Notes: generated from the letters alone by a model not told the origin. DNA of 64,000 nt from Rhizobium sp. CIAT894 (GCF_000172795.2 NZ_CP020947.1:747001-811000), one strand, 5' to 3'. Positions 1 to 10,582 are shown, counted from the first letter of the stretch. Made by a program: numbers and translations.

Positions 1-1563
1 TTCCTCGCCAACTCCAGCCAGGATAACCTCGTGCGCCTGCAGCAGCAGGCCGGCACGCTCGGCAAGGACATGCAGGTGCTGATCACCAGCGCCAAGGGCA
101 TGGGCTTTGCCGAAGGCATCTCCGGCGCGATCCAGCCGGCACTTGACGCCATCTCCGGCGGCGGCTCGAAGATCGTCGATACGATCGGTGAGCGCGTCAC
201 GGCCTATGCTGCGGCCCGCCAGGAACTCGACGGCATCTGGAAGAAGCTGACCGACTTCGCCGAGCTGCAGAAGCAGACGGCCGGCACTGAGCGCACCCAG
301 GCAAACAGCATCTCGGTCATGACCACCGGTCTCGGCATCCTCCTGTCGATCCTTGGCGGCATCGCCCTGGTCCTGACGCTGCAGCGCCCGATCAGCCAGA
401 TCACCGGCGCCATGCGCCGCATCGCCGAAGGGGCGCTGGATACCAGCATAACAGGCGAGCAGCGCTACGATGAAATCGGCGACATGGCCCGCGCGCTCGG
501 CATCTTCAAGGAAAACGCCATCTCGAAGATCCGCATCGAGGAACAGAGCGACGAGGAACGCGCCGCCGCCGAACACGAGCGCCAGCGCAACGACGCCGAA
601 AAGCTCGAAATGGATCGCCAGATTGAATTCGCGGTCAACGAGCTGGCCGCCGGCCTCGAACGCATGTCGCAGGGCGATATTTCGACGACGATCGAAACGC
701 CCTTCATCGGCCGCCTCGAACAGCTGCGCCAGGATTTCAACGGCTCGATGATGCGTCTGCAGGCGACGATGAGCCAGATCCGCGACAATGTCGAACTGAT
801 CCAGGGCAACGGCAATCAGATGGCCCAGTCGGCCGAGGATCTGTCGAAGCGCACCGAACAGCAGGCCGCCTCGCTCGAAGAGACCGCCGCCGCCGTCGAC
901 GAGATCACCGTCACGGTCCGCTCGTCGGCCGAACGCGCCAAGGACGCCGACCAGATCGTCCGCCAGGCCAAGCGCAGTGCCGACGACTCCGCCGTCGTCG
1001 TCAGCAATGCGATCGACGCGATGGGCCGCATCGAGGATGCGTCGCGCCAGATTGAGCAGATCATCGGCGTCATCGACGAGATCGCCTTCCAGACCAACTT
1101 GCTGGCGCTCAATGCCGGCATCGAGGCGGCGCGTGCCGGTGAAGCCGGCAAGGGCTTTGCTGTGGTGGCGATGGAAGTGCGCGAACTGGCCCAGCGTTCC
1201 GCAGCCGCGGCACAGGAGATCAAGGGCCTGATCAACAAGTCGACCAACGAGGTCAGCTCCGGCTCGCAATTCGTCCAGGAGACCGGCACGGTGCTCGCCA
1301 AGATCAGCGCCCAGATCGTCACGATCAGCCAGCATGTCGAGATGATCGCTCGCGCCAGCCATGACCAGTCCAATGCGCTGCAGAGCGTCAATGCCACCGT
1401 CAACCAGATGGACCAGATGACGCAGCAGAACGCCGCCATGGTGGAGGAGACCACCGCCGCCAGCCGCGAACTGGCGGACGAGGCCGACTCTCTGCGCAGG
1501 CTCATCCAGCAGTTCAAGATCGACGGCGAGACGGCGGTAGCGCCGGTCTACCGCGCCGCCTGA
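1..1563 (+). CDS. Methyl-accepting chemotaxis protein, 5' truncated by window edge
   Basis: The reading frame is open from the first base, so the N-terminal sensor part lies outside the window. Visible in order: the end of a periplasmic helical domain, one transmembrane segment (about bases 315-385), a HAMP region, a second HAMP-like linker and a long coiled-coil signalling domain. The signalling domain carries the conserved hairpin tip (FQTNLLALNAGIEAARAGEA) that contacts CheA and CheW. The C terminus ends in VYRAA with no NWETF-like tether for CheR/CheB. The ligand cannot be inferred. The next gene (1907) encodes a receptor with a very similar signalling half, suggesting duplication with exchange of sensor domains. 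Confidence 0.93.
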   Translation, partial: FLANSSQDNLVRLQQQAGTLGKDMQVLITSAKGMGFAEGISGAIQPALDAISGGGSKIVDTIGERVTAYAAARQELDGIWKKLTDFAELQKQTAGTERTQANSISVMTTGLGILLSILGGIALVLTLQRPISQITGAMRRIAEGALDTSITGEQRYDEIGDMARALGIFKENAISKIRIEEQSDEERAAAEHERQRNDAEKLEMDRQIEFAVNELAAGLERMSQGDISTTIETPFIGRLEQLRQDFNGSMMRLQATMSQIRDNVELIQGNGNQMAQSAEDLSKRTEQQAASLEETAAAVDEITVTVRSSAERAKDADQIVRQAKRSADDSAVVVSNAIDAMGRIEDASRQIEQIIGVIDEIAFQTNLLALNAGIEAARAGEAGKGFAVVAMEVRELAQRSAAAAQEIKGLINKSTNEVSSGSQFVQETGTVLAKISAQIVTISQHVEMIARASHDQSNALQSVNATVNQMDQMTQQNAAMVEETTAASRELADEADSLRRLIQQFKIDGETAVAPVYRAA

Positions 1564-1588
1564 TCGTCGCCCGATCTGTCTTCCTTCG

Positions 1589-1620
1589 AACGGCCCCGGC
1601 TTTTTCCGGGGCCGTTTCTA
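1589..1620 (+). terminator. Rho-independent terminator after the first chemotaxis receptor
   Basis: A G+C-rich hairpin (arms CGGCCCCGG and CCGGGGCCG around a short T-rich loop) is followed by TTTCTATTT, 25 bases after the stop codon. Confidence 0.8.
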
Positions 1621-1690
1621 TTTACTGTCGGGGTAGTGGATATTGGCGGCCGAGGAGATCGCCGCTTTGCCCTTTCCGGCTGTGTGAAAG

Positions 1691-1836
1691 GCCTCTCCCC
1701 AACCCCTCCCCACAAGGGTCCCACAAGGGGGAGGGACTAACCCGGAGCGCCTGCCTCGTTCCACTCGAAACGTCGCAGATATGGAAAATGGGTGCGGCAG
1801 GTTGAGCCGCTCCCCCTTGTGGGGAGGGGTTTTGTC
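1691..1836. repeat. Rhizobial intergenic palindromic repeat
   Basis: Two perfect 16-base inverted arms, CCCCTCCCCACAAGGG (1703-1718) and CCCTTGTGGGGAGGGG (1814-1829), enclose about 95 bases that contain another copy of the arm motif (CCACAAGGGGGAGGG, 1721-1735). Elements of this composition are dispersed between genes in Rhizobiales. Together with the terminator this accounts for most of the 343-base gap between the two receptor genes. Confidence 0.7.
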
Positions 1837-1906
1837 GACCCTGATTTACGGAAAATTTTCCTTAACGCTTTTCGCTTAATTTAGCCTTGGTTTTCCGCCG
1901 GGGGTT

Positions 1907-3757
1907 TTGATGCTGCGCCTTTTCTCTACGTCGATCGTCCGCCAGATCGTTGCGATCACGCTGTTTCTGCTGGCGATCAGCACGGCCGCCATCGTCGGCG
2001 TGACCTATTACAATCTGAGCCGCTATGTCATGGACGGCGCGGTTGCCGACGCCCGGGAAGCCACCCGCGCCATGGCGGTCCTCTATGGCGCGGCCGATGA
2101 GGCGGCAAAGATCGAGCTGAAGGACAATCAGATCTCCGCCGTGACCGAAGACGCCGTTCCCACGCTCGCCGATCATTCGCTGGTCGACCGCACGGCGCAG
2201 TCGATCGCCGGTGTAGCCACGATCTTTCAGAAGCAGGGCAGCGACTACGTTCGCATCTCCACAAACGTCAAGAAGGAAAACGGCGACCGTGCCGTCGGCA
2301 CCAAGCTCGTCGCAGAGCACCCCGCCCAGCCGGTTCTCGCCAGGGGCGAAGCCTATTATGGCCCGGCGGATCTCTTCGGCCGCAAATTCATGACCGGCTA
2401 TTTCCCGATCAAGAATGCGTCGAATGCCAATGTCGGCATTCTCTTCATCGGCATTCCGATGGAGCTCTATTACCAAAGGCTGAATGAGCTGCAGATGCTG
2501 GTTCTCGGCGTCGGCCTCATCGTCATGCTCATCGTCGGTGTTCTCGCCTTCTATGCGATCCGCCTGTCGGTGAAGCCTTTGCAGGCGCTGACCGCGAGCG
2601 TTCATTCGATTTCCGCCGGCGATCTCGATGGCGCAATCCCCTGCGTCGACAAGAACAACGAGTTCGGCGATATCGGCCGGGCCTTGGCATTGTTCCGCGA
2701 CAGCGCCCGCGCGCGGCGCGACCTGGAAACGCAGGCGGCCGAACAGCGCGCCTTGAGCGATGCCGAACGCGCCCGGAACGATGCCGACAAGCGCTCGCTC
2801 GATAGCCAGATCGACTTTGCCGTCAACCAGCTTGCCGCCGGCCTCGGACGCCTGTCGCAGGGTGATGTCTCGGAAACGATCGGCACGCCCTTCGTCGGCC
2901 GGCTGGAGCAGCTGCGCGTCGATTTCAACGCTTCCCTGCTGCGGCTCCAGGATACGCTCTCCGGCATCCGCGACAGCGCCTCGACCATCCAGCGCAACAG
3001 CGGCGCCGTGTCGGTTTCAGCAAGTGAGCTTTCCAAGCGCACCGAGGCGCAGGCGGCAAGCCTCGAAGAGACCGCCGCGGCGGTGGAGGAGATCACCGTC
3101 ACGGTTCGCTCGTCGGCCGAGCGCGCCCGTGAAGCCAACAATGTCGTCGCCGCCACCAAGAAGACTGCCGACAATTCCGGCGCCGTCGTCGGCGATGCCG
3201 TCGCCGCCATGGAGCGCATCGAGCAGGCCTCGCAGCAGATCGAGCAGATCATCGAGGTGATCGACGATATCGCCTTCCAGACCAATCTTCTGGCGCTGAA
3301 CGCCGGCATCGAGGCGGCCCGCGCCGGCGAGGCCGGCAAGGGTTTTGCCGTCGTCGCCCAGGAGGTCCGCGAACTCGCCCAGCGTTCGGCCGATGCGGCG
3401 CGTCAGATCAAGTCGCTCATCGAGACCTCCAGCCGGGAAGTGACGGTGGGCTCCGAGCTGGTTCAGAAGACCGGCAGCGTCCTTGCCTCGATCAGCCAGG
3501 AGATCATCGCGATCAGCGGTCATGTCGAGACCATCGCCACCGCCAGCCGCGACCAGTCGGCAGCACTGCAGGAGGTCAACGGTTCGGTGAACGCCATGGA
3601 CCAGATGACCCAGAAGAACGCCTCGATGGTGGCCGAGACGACGCAGGCAAGCCGCCTGCTTGCCGGCGAAGCCGATACGCTGATGGCGCTGATCGAGCGG
3701 TTCCGCATCATCGCAGAGCCCGCCACCGCTCACCGCGCCGCAAGGAAGGTCGCCTGA
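1907..3757 (+). CDS. Methyl-accepting chemotaxis protein with Cache-type sensor domain
   Basis: A full-length receptor of 616 residues. A first membrane helix (about residues 12-32) is followed by a periplasmic domain of about 160 residues resembling the Cache_3-Cache_2 fused fold, a second helix (about 198-220), a HAMP domain, and a signalling domain with the FQTNLLALNAGIEAARAGEA tip. Cache domains usually bind small organic acids or amino acids; the ligand here is unknown. TTG at 1907 and ATG at 1910 are adjacent in-frame starts, ATG being more likely. There is no C-terminal NWETF pentapeptide. The signalling half closely parallels the preceding receptor. Confidence 0.95.
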   Translation: MMLRLFSTSIVRQIVAITLFLLAISTAAIVGVTYYNLSRYVMDGAVADAREATRAMAVLYGAADEAAKIELKDNQISAVTEDAVPTLADHSLVDRTAQSIAGVATIFQKQGSDYVRISTNVKKENGDRAVGTKLVAEHPAQPVLARGEAYYGPADLFGRKFMTGYFPIKNASNANVGILFIGIPMELYYQRLNELQMLVLGVGLIVMLIVGVLAFYAIRLSVKPLQALTASVHSISAGDLDGAIPCVDKNNEFGDIGRALALFRDSARARRDLETQAAEQRALSDAERARNDADKRSLDSQIDFAVNQLAAGLGRLSQGDVSETIGTPFVGRLEQLRVDFNASLLRLQDTLSGIRDSASTIQRNSGAVSVSASELSKRTEAQAASLEETAAAVEEITVTVRSSAERAREANNVVAATKKTADNSGAVVGDAVAAMERIEQASQQIEQIIEVIDDIAFQTNLLALNAGIEAARAGEAGKGFAVVAQEVRELAQRSADAARQIKSLIETSSREVTVGSELVQKTGSVLASISQEIIAISGHVETIATASRDQSAALQEVNGSVNAMDQMTQKNASMVAETTQASRLLAGEADTLMALIERFRIIAEPATAHRAARKVA

Positions 3758-3963
3758 GGCACGCGGCCGCAGCTGCCGCCGGATTGCGCCGCAGCCTTGC
3801 GGCGCAGTCTGAGATTGAGATTGAGCGAGGTCAGCCAGGCGGCGAAGCGGATGCTGTTGTCTCCGAACTCGGCATAGAACCGGTCCTCCTCCGCCTTGCC
3901 TCCGCCCGGCCTGCGATTGTGCCGAAATCCCTGGATGCCTCCGATGATGATCATGTCGATCAT
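3730..3963 (-). CDS. Small hypothetical protein
   Basis: An unrecognised protein of 77 residues beginning MIDMIIIGGIQGF. The start at 3963 is chosen because AGGAAAGGA lies seven bases upstream. The sequence is rich in Arg/Asn/Gly with no membrane helix. Its 3' end overlaps the end of the chemotaxis receptor by 28 bases on the opposite strand. It is divergent from the LysR gene at 4054, a layout often seen for a LysR target. No function is assigned; the strong SD is the main reason for keeping it. Confidence 0.5.
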   Translation of the reverse strand: MIDMIIIGGIQGFRHNRRPGGGKAEEDRFYAEFGDNSIRFAAWLTSLNLNLRLRRKAAAQSGGSCGRVPQATFLAAR

Positions 3964-4053
3964 GGCGATGTCCTTTCCTGTAGAAGACACCCCATGATTT
4001 AGGCTTCGAATATCTCTTCATAAACAGAGAAAATCCCGTTATGTTTTTCATTG

Positions 4054-4923
4054 ATGAAAAATGCAAATTGGGATTCCTATCAGCTTTTCCTGCAGGTCGC
4101 CCGCCTTGGCGGCCTGACGGGCGCAAGCACGGCAAGCGGGCTCAGCCCCGCAACCGTCGGCCGGCGCATGCTCGATCTCGAGCAGGAGATCGGCCGCGCC
4201 TTGTTTTCGCGCAGCCAGACCGGCTATCGCCTGACCCGGGATGGCCAGGCGCTGCTCGACCACCTTCAGGAGATGGAGGCCGCCGCCCGTAAAGTCGACG
4301 CCTGGCGGCAATCGGGCGAGGGCGGCACGACCGTCCGGATCGCCGCCGGCACCTGGGTTGCCTGGCTGCTGACGGAGAACTTTGCGGCAATCCGCATGCC
4401 GGGCGATGCTTTTGCCATTTCGCTGACCATCGGCGAGGCGCGGGCGAGCCTTGCCTATCGCGAAAGCGATATCGGCATTCGCGCCTTTGAGCCGGAGGAG
4501 GCCAATCTTGCCGCACGCCGGCTCGGCGAGGTGGCCTATGCCTGTTATATCAGAAGCAACGCCGCCGAGACCGACGAACGCTGGATCGCGGTCGCCGAGG
4601 AGGAGGCGATCTCGGCCTATCTGCGTTGGCCGCATGCCCATGCCGCAACGGATATCGTCGCCACCGTCAACCGGCCGCGGTCGCTGCCGGATCTGGTGCG
4701 CGCCGGTGCCGGCAAGGCAGTGCTTCCCTGTTTCGTCGGCGATCTCGATCCGCAATTGCAGCGGCTTGGCGGCGAGCTGCCGGAATTGCGCCACGCGCAA
4801 TGGATCGTCATGAATGCCGAGGACCGCCATCGCCCGGAGATCCGCACGGTCGCCGACCGCATGACCAGGCTGATCAGAAGTTATGCCGATCTCTTCGCCG
4901 GAAAACGGCCGAGCCGTGGCTGA
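4054..4923 (+). CDS. LysR-family transcriptional regulator
   Basis: A protein of 289 residues with an N-terminal winged helix-turn-helix (about residues 5-62, containing GLTGASTASGLSPATVGRRM) and a C-terminal effector-binding domain. The start at ATG 4054 is preferred over the in-frame TTG three bases upstream. The helix-turn-helix segment is somewhat atypical in lacking the usual LysR Ser-Gln-Pro-Ala-Ser motif. The divergent small gene at 3963 is the only neighbouring candidate target. A bidirectional hairpin separates the gene from the aceA unit. The effector is unknown. Confidence 0.88.
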   Translation: MKNANWDSYQLFLQVARLGGLTGASTASGLSPATVGRRMLDLEQEIGRALFSRSQTGYRLTRDGQALLDHLQEMEAAARKVDAWRQSGEGGTTVRIAAGTWVAWLLTENFAAIRMPGDAFAISLTIGEARASLAYRESDIGIRAFEPEEANLAARRLGEVAYACYIRSNAAETDERWIAVAEEEAISAYLRWPHAHAATDIVATVNRPRSLPDLVRAGAGKAVLPCFVGDLDPQLQRLGGELPELRHAQWIVMNAEDRHRPEIRTVADRMTRLIRSYADLFAGKRPSRG

Positions 4924-4933
4924 CGTATAATAA

Positions 4934-4972
4934 GAAACGCCCGCGCGCCTTTACGGATACGCGGGCGTTTCT
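4934..4972. terminator. Bidirectional terminator
   Basis: Arms AAACGCCCGCG (4935-4945) and CGCGGGCGTTT (4960-4970) form an 11-bp stem between the converging LysR gene and the small gene behind aceA. The A/T flanks let it work in both directions. Confidence 0.75.
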
Positions 4973-4974
4973 CC

Positions 4975-5211
4975 TCAATGCCGGTTGGTGACGACGACGG
5001 GGATCAGCAGGTCGCCCCAGTTGCCGTCGCCGCCGTGATGGCGGGCCGAGCGCACCAGCTCGACCGAGACGCCGGCCTCGACGGCTTTCATGACGGATTG
5101 GTTCAGCCGATGCAGGTCGTTGGCGAGCATGCGGATCGTCGTCTGCTGATCCTCGCTCATGCTGGTCGCCTGCTCCTCGGCCCGTTCCCTGACGCGTGAA
5201 ATGGATGCCAT
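4975..5211 (-). CDS. Small conserved hypothetical protein downstream of aceA
   Basis: A protein of 78 residues, mostly helical and charged (MASISRVRERAEEQ...), ending in TNRH, with no signal peptide or membrane segment. A strong GAGGAGGAGA SD precedes the ATG. It begins 21 bases after the aceA stop, so it is probably cotranscribed with aceA. I recall a similar small gene next to aceA in other rhizobia, but I do not know its function. Confidence 0.7.
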   Translation of the reverse strand: MASISRVRERAEEQATSMSEDQQTTIRMLANDLHRLNQSVMKAVEAGVSVELVRSARHHGGDGNWGDLLIPVVVTNRH

Positions 5212-5232
5212 GGTCTTCTCCTCCTCTTCGGG

Positions 5233-6522
<1,290 letters not shown>

Positions 6523-6572
6523 GCTGATCTCCTCACGAAAAATCGTTGTCTGGGGCGTTGATGACAAGATTG

Positions 6573-6680
6573 ACAATATTGTGCGCCAAGGCCAGGAAAA
6601 CCTTTGATTTCCGGGTCGGAAAGAGGTTAAGATGACGAGAATTGACAGAGCGGCTCTGTGAATTTGTAAAGTTTTGTAAA
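6573..6680. promoter_or_regulatory. aceA/regulator divergent control region with candidate operators
   Basis: The 191-base gap between aceA and the divergent regulator holds a perfect palindrome ACAATATTGT (6573-6582) and two direct TTTGTAAA copies (6663-6670 and 6673-6680) ten bases apart, one helical turn. RamB-type regulators in actinobacteria bind TTTGCAAA-like motifs, so the direct pair is a plausible operator, possibly autoregulatory. This assignment is inference. Confidence 0.45.
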
Positions 6681-6713
6681 TATTGGTGCCGCGTGCTTGT
6701 CAAAGGGTGTGAC

Positions 6714-8123
6714 ATGGCGGAACGAAAGATATTCGCAGGGCCGAAAGTCAGGCGCATCCGCAATGCGCTGATGCTGACGCAGACCGCCATGGCCGAGGCG
6801 CTGGAAATATCGCCGTCCTACCTGAACCTGATCGAGCGCAACCAGCGGCCGCTGACGGTGCAGCTGCTTCTCAAGCTTGCAAGCGTCTATCGGGTCGATC
6901 TGGAGGAGTTGCGCGGGCACACCGGCGGCAGTCTCGGCCAGCTCAAGGAAGTCTTTGCCGATCCGCTTCTATCCGGCGAGTTGCCCGGCGACCAGGAACT
7001 GGTGGAGGTCGCGGAAGCTGCCCCCAATGCGGCAAGCGGGATGATCAAGCTCTACCGCGCCTATCGCGAGCAGGCGGCAAGGCTGTCCGATCTGACGGCT
7101 CTGATGGCGGCCGAGGGCCATGCGCCGCTTGCCGCCGGCCGGTTGCCGCTCGATGAGGTGCGCGAGACGCTGGAGCGCAGGTCTGCCTATTTCGGACGGA
7201 TCGAGACGGCGGCGGAAGCCTTTGCCGCGACCTTGCCCGGCGGCGTGGATCTTGCGGCCGGCCTGAAGGATTGGCTGCGCGCCGAGCGCGGCATTGCGGT
7301 GCGTGTCCTGCCGGTCCACGTCATGCCGGATCTGCGCCGCCGCTTCGACCGGCATTCGATGCGGCTTTTCATCTCGGAGCGCCTGTCGCAGGCCGACCGT
7401 GCGCACGAGATGGCGGTCGAGGCCGCGACCCTTGCCTTGGCTCCGGCAATCGATGCCGAGCTCGACGATCTCCAGCTCTCCTCCGCCGAGGCCCGCCGCA
7501 TCGCCCGCTTCGAGCTTGCCCGCATCGCCGCCCTGGCGCTCGCCATGCCTTATGAAGCCTTTCTGTCGGCGGCCAAGGCAACGCGTTACGATATCGACAT
7601 CCTGCGGGCGCGCTTCGGCGTCTCCTTCGGCCATGCCGCTGCCCGCCTGACGATGCTGCAGCGCCCCGGCGCGGCCGCCATTCCCTTCTTCCTGATCGAG
7701 ATCGATGCCGCCGGCCACCGGCTGCGCCGGGCGGGCGCCCAAGGCTTTCCACAGGCGCGGTTCGGCGGCGGCTGTCCGAAGCTTAATCTCCACGCCGCCT
7801 TCCTGCAGCCGGGCCAGATTCTGGCCGAGACGGTGGTGATGCCGGATGGTGCCTCCTTCCTGACGGTCGCCCGCACCCTGGAGGGGCCGAGCGTCGAATT
7901 CGGCGAAAGGCTGAGGCGCACCGCGATCCTGATCGGCTGCGACGCCGCCCTTGGCGACGGCCTGGTTTACGGCCAGGCGACAGCGCTCGATGCGGTCGAG
8001 ATCGGCCCGGCCTGTCGCCTGTGCGAGCGGCGCGGCTGCCTTTCCCGCGCCGAGCCGCCGGTGACGCGGCCGCTCGGGCTCGACGAGATGGTGGCGGGGC
8101 TCAGCGCCTTCGATTTCCAGTGA
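6714..8123 (+). CDS. RamB/ScfR-like XRE-family regulator (short-chain fatty acid metabolism)
   Basis: A protein of 469 residues. An N-terminal XRE helix-turn-helix (about residues 9-65, with QTAMAEALEISPSYLNLIER) is followed by an ImmA/IrrE-like domain and a C-terminal DUF2083-type domain that ends with the conserved CRLCERRGCLSRAEPP cysteine motif. Relatives such as RamB control isocitrate lyase and propionate/acetate genes. The start at ATG 6714 has AGGGTG upstream; the 24-residue in-frame extension covers the probable operator and is rejected. Position and divergent orientation imply it controls aceA. Confidence 0.9.
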   Translation: MAERKIFAGPKVRRIRNALMLTQTAMAEALEISPSYLNLIERNQRPLTVQLLLKLASVYRVDLEELRGHTGGSLGQLKEVFADPLLSGELPGDQELVEVAEAAPNAASGMIKLYRAYREQAARLSDLTALMAAEGHAPLAAGRLPLDEVRETLERRSAYFGRIETAAEAFAATLPGGVDLAAGLKDWLRAERGIAVRVLPVHVMPDLRRRFDRHSMRLFISERLSQADRAHEMAVEAATLALAPAIDAELDDLQLSSAEARRIARFELARIAALALAMPYEAFLSAAKATRYDIDILRARFGVSFGHAAARLTMLQRPGAAAIPFFLIEIDAAGHRLRRAGAQGFPQARFGGGCPKLNLHAAFLQPGQILAETVVMPDGASFLTVARTLEGPSVEFGERLRRTAILIGCDAALGDGLVYGQATALDAVEIGPACRLCERRGCLSRAEPPVTRPLGLDEMVAGLSAFDFQ

Positions 8124-8249
8124 TTGTGAAATCATTGAAGGCGCAGGATTTTGCGCTTGTGGGCTGTGAAATTCCTTCTTAGTCTGCTGATAAAACCAGA
8201 GGGAAAAGACGTCCGGGGGTGCGGGCTCTTTGAACAAACAGGAGAAGTC

Positions 8250-9347
8250 ATGAGGTCAATCATTCCAAGCGTGACGGCCGCCGCCGTTGCCGCACTCCTC
8301 GCCGCCGCGCCGGCCTTTGCCCAGGAGCGCGTCGTCAACGTCTACAACTGGTCGGATTATATCGACGACAGCATCCTTGCCGACTTCACCAAGGAAACCG
8401 GCATTAAGGTCGTCTACGACACCTTCGATTCCAATGAGACCGTGGAAACCAAGCTGCTCGCCGGCGGCACGGGTTATGACGTCGTCGTTCCCACAGCCGA
8501 CTTCCTGCAGCGCCAGATCCAGGCGGGCGTCTTTCAGAAGCTCGACAAGTCGAAACTGCCGAACCTTTCCAACATGTGGGATGTGATCCAGCAGCGCACC
8601 GCCGAATATGACCCGAACAACGAACACGCGGTCGATTATATGTGGGGTACCGACGGCATCGGCTACAATGTCAAGAAGGTCGCCGAAATCCTCGGTCCCG
8701 ATGCCAAGCCCGGGCTCGAAGTGATCTTCGATCCGAAGGTCGCCGCAAAGTTCAAGGATTGCGGCATCTACGTCCTCGACACACCGAAGGACGTCATCAC
8801 CACGGCGTTTCGTTATCTCGGCCTCGACCCGAACTCCACCAAGGCTGAGGATTTCAAGAAGGCTGAAGAGCTGCTGACGGCCGTCCGCCCGAATATCCGC
8901 AAGTTCCACTCGTCCGAATATATCAACGCGCTTGCCAATGGCGACATCTGCATCGCCTTCGGTTATTCCGGCGACATGCTGCAGGCGCGTGACCGTGCGG
9001 CCGAAGCCAAGAACGGCGTCGAGGTCAATTATTCGGTGCCCCCGCAAGGCGCCCAGATGTGGTTCGACATGATGGCGATCCCGGCCGATGCGCCCCACGT
9101 CGCCGAGGCCCACGAATTCCTGAACTACATGATGCGGCCCGAGGTCATCGCCAAGGCGAGCGACCATACCTTCTATGCCAACGGCAACAAGGCTTCACAG
9201 CAGTTCGTCAGCAAGGATATTCTGGAAGACCCCGCAGTCTATCCGACCGAAGCGGTGATGAAGAACCTCTTCACGGTCAAGCCGTGGGATCCGAAAACGC
9301 AGCGCCTGGGGACGCGTCTCTGGACGAAGATCGTCACCGGCCAGTAA
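8250..9347 (+). CDS. potF: Putrescine/polyamine ABC transporter, substrate-binding protein
   Basis: A periplasmic binding protein of 365 residues with a Sec signal peptide ending AAAPAFA before QERVVNVYNWSDY, the typical start of mature PotF/PotD proteins. The start at 8250 follows AGGAGAAGTC; the longer frame has no SD and would bury the signal peptide. It is the first gene of potFGHI. A stem-loop after its stop probably protects its mRNA, giving more binding protein than membrane components. Substrate choice between putrescine and spermidine cannot be read here. Confidence 0.94.
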   Translation: MRSIIPSVTAAAVAALLAAAPAFAQERVVNVYNWSDYIDDSILADFTKETGIKVVYDTFDSNETVETKLLAGGTGYDVVVPTADFLQRQIQAGVFQKLDKSKLPNLSNMWDVIQQRTAEYDPNNEHAVDYMWGTDGIGYNVKKVAEILGPDAKPGLEVIFDPKVAAKFKDCGIYVLDTPKDVITTAFRYLGLDPNSTKAEDFKKAEELLTAVRPNIRKFHSSEYINALANGDICIAFGYSGDMLQARDRAAEAKNGVEVNYSVPPQGAQMWFDMMAIPADAPHVAEAHEFLNYMMRPEVIAKASDHTFYANGNKASQQFVSKDILEDPAVYPTEAVMKNLFTVKPWDPKTQRLGTRLWTKIVTGQ

Positions 9348-9359
9348 TCTAAGCCTTGG

Positions 9360-9386
9360 GCCCGGACGGAAACGTCCGGGCCTTTC
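9360..9386 (+). terminator. Intercistronic stem-loop between potF and potG
   Basis: GCCCGGACG, a GAAA tetraloop and CGTCCGGGC form a 9-bp stem followed by CTTTC. The T-run is weak, so it is more likely a partial terminator or 3' stabiliser inside the operon. Confidence 0.65.
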
Positions 9387-9435
9387 AATTACCGGCCTGG
9401 GTGGAGGCCGGGAAAACCTTTATTCGGGGAATAAT

Positions 9436-10578
9436 ATGAAGTCTCTCGGCAATATCCGCCGCGCTTTTGCGCCTTGGACCGATCCCTCTGCAAAACCCTT
9501 CATTGCTTTCAAGAATGTCACCAAGCGCTTCGGCGATTTTACCGCCGTCGACGATCTGTCGCTGAATATCTATCACCGCGAGTTCTTCGCGCTGCTCGGC
9601 GCTTCGGGTTGCGGCAAGTCCACGCTCCTGCGAATGCTTGCCGGCTTCGAGCAGCCGACCTCGGGCGAGATCGTTCTCGACGGCACCGACATGGCCGGCA
9701 CGCCGCCCTACAAGCGGCCGGTCAATATGATGTTCCAGTCCTATGCGCTTTTCCCGCATATGACGGTGGAAAAGAATATCGCCTTCGGCCTGAAGCAGGA
9801 CGGCATGGCCAAGGACGAGATGACGGAGCGCGTCGCCCAGATGCTGAAGCTCGTCAAGCTCGAGCAGTTCGCCTCCCGCAAGCCGAACCAGCTCTCCGGC
9901 GGCCAGCGCCAGCGCGTGGCGCTGGCCCGCTCGCTCGCCAAGCGCCCGAAGGTGCTGCTGCTCGACGAACCGCTCGGCGCGCTCGACAAGAAGCTGCGCG
10001 AGGAAACCCAGTTCGAGCTGATGGATCTGCAGCAGAGCCTCGGCCTCACCTTCGTCGTCGTCACCCATGACCAGGAAGAGGCGATGACCATGGCCGACCG
10101 CATTGCCGTCATGAGCCACGGCAAGGTCGTGCAGGTGGCCACACCGGCGGAGATCTACGAGGCGCCGAATTCCCGCTTCGTTGCGGATTTCATCGGCGAC
10201 GTCAACATCTTCGACGGCAAGGTCGCCTCATCCGTCAACGGCACCGTCGAGATATCGGTCGACAGCGGCTTCAGCGTGCGCGTTGCCTCTTCCGAGGCGC
10301 CACCGGCCGGCAGTCCCGTCGGCTTCGCCATCCGGCCGGAAAAGATGCGGGTTACCCGCCAGGCGCCGGCCAACGCCTCGGTCAACGCCGCCAGCGGCGA
10401 ACTCTGGGACATCGCCTATCTCGGCGACATGACCGTCTTCCATGTGAAATTGCAGAGCGGCAAGATCGTCAAGGCCTCCTCCCTCAATGCGCAGCGCTCC
10501 GTAGACGATCCCTTCACCTACGACCAGGACGTCTGGATCTCGTTCGACGAGAATGCCGGCGTTCTCTTGAAGGATTGA
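9436..10578 (+). CDS. potG: Polyamine ABC transporter, ATP-binding protein
   Basis: A protein of 380 residues with Walker A GASGCGKST (about residues 55-63), the ABC signature LSGGQRQRVALARSL, Walker B VLLLDEPLGALD, the switch His in VVTHDQEEAM and a C-terminal TOBE domain, as in PotA/PotG. It energises import through PotH and PotI. The gene is 88 bases behind potF and four bases ahead of potH. Confidence 0.95.
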   Translation: MKSLGNIRRAFAPWTDPSAKPFIAFKNVTKRFGDFTAVDDLSLNIYHREFFALLGASGCGKSTLLRMLAGFEQPTSGEIVLDGTDMAGTPPYKRPVNMMFQSYALFPHMTVEKNIAFGLKQDGMAKDEMTERVAQMLKLVKLEQFASRKPNQLSGGQRQRVALARSLAKRPKVLLLDEPLGALDKKLREETQFELMDLQQSLGLTFVVVTHDQEEAMTMADRIAVMSHGKVVQVATPAEIYEAPNSRFVADFIGDVNIFDGKVASSVNGTVEISVDSGFSVRVASSEAPPAGSPVGFAIRPEKMRVTRQAPANASVNAASGELWDIAYLGDMTVFHVKLQSGKIVKASSLNAQRSVDDPFTYDQDVWISFDENAGVLLKD

Positions 10579-10582
10579 GATC

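Noticed and set aside
1691..1836. Possible CRISPR or insertion sequence from repeated CCCACAAGGGG motifs
   Set aside because: Only one inverted pair with an internal copy, no regular spacers, no transposase; it fits a rhizobial intergenic repeat. No insertion sequence or CRISPR array was seen anywhere in the window.
3017..4135. 372-codon minus-strand frame
   Set aside because: Antisense to the chemotaxis signalling domain; only the small SD-supported gene at 3730-3963 is kept in this area.
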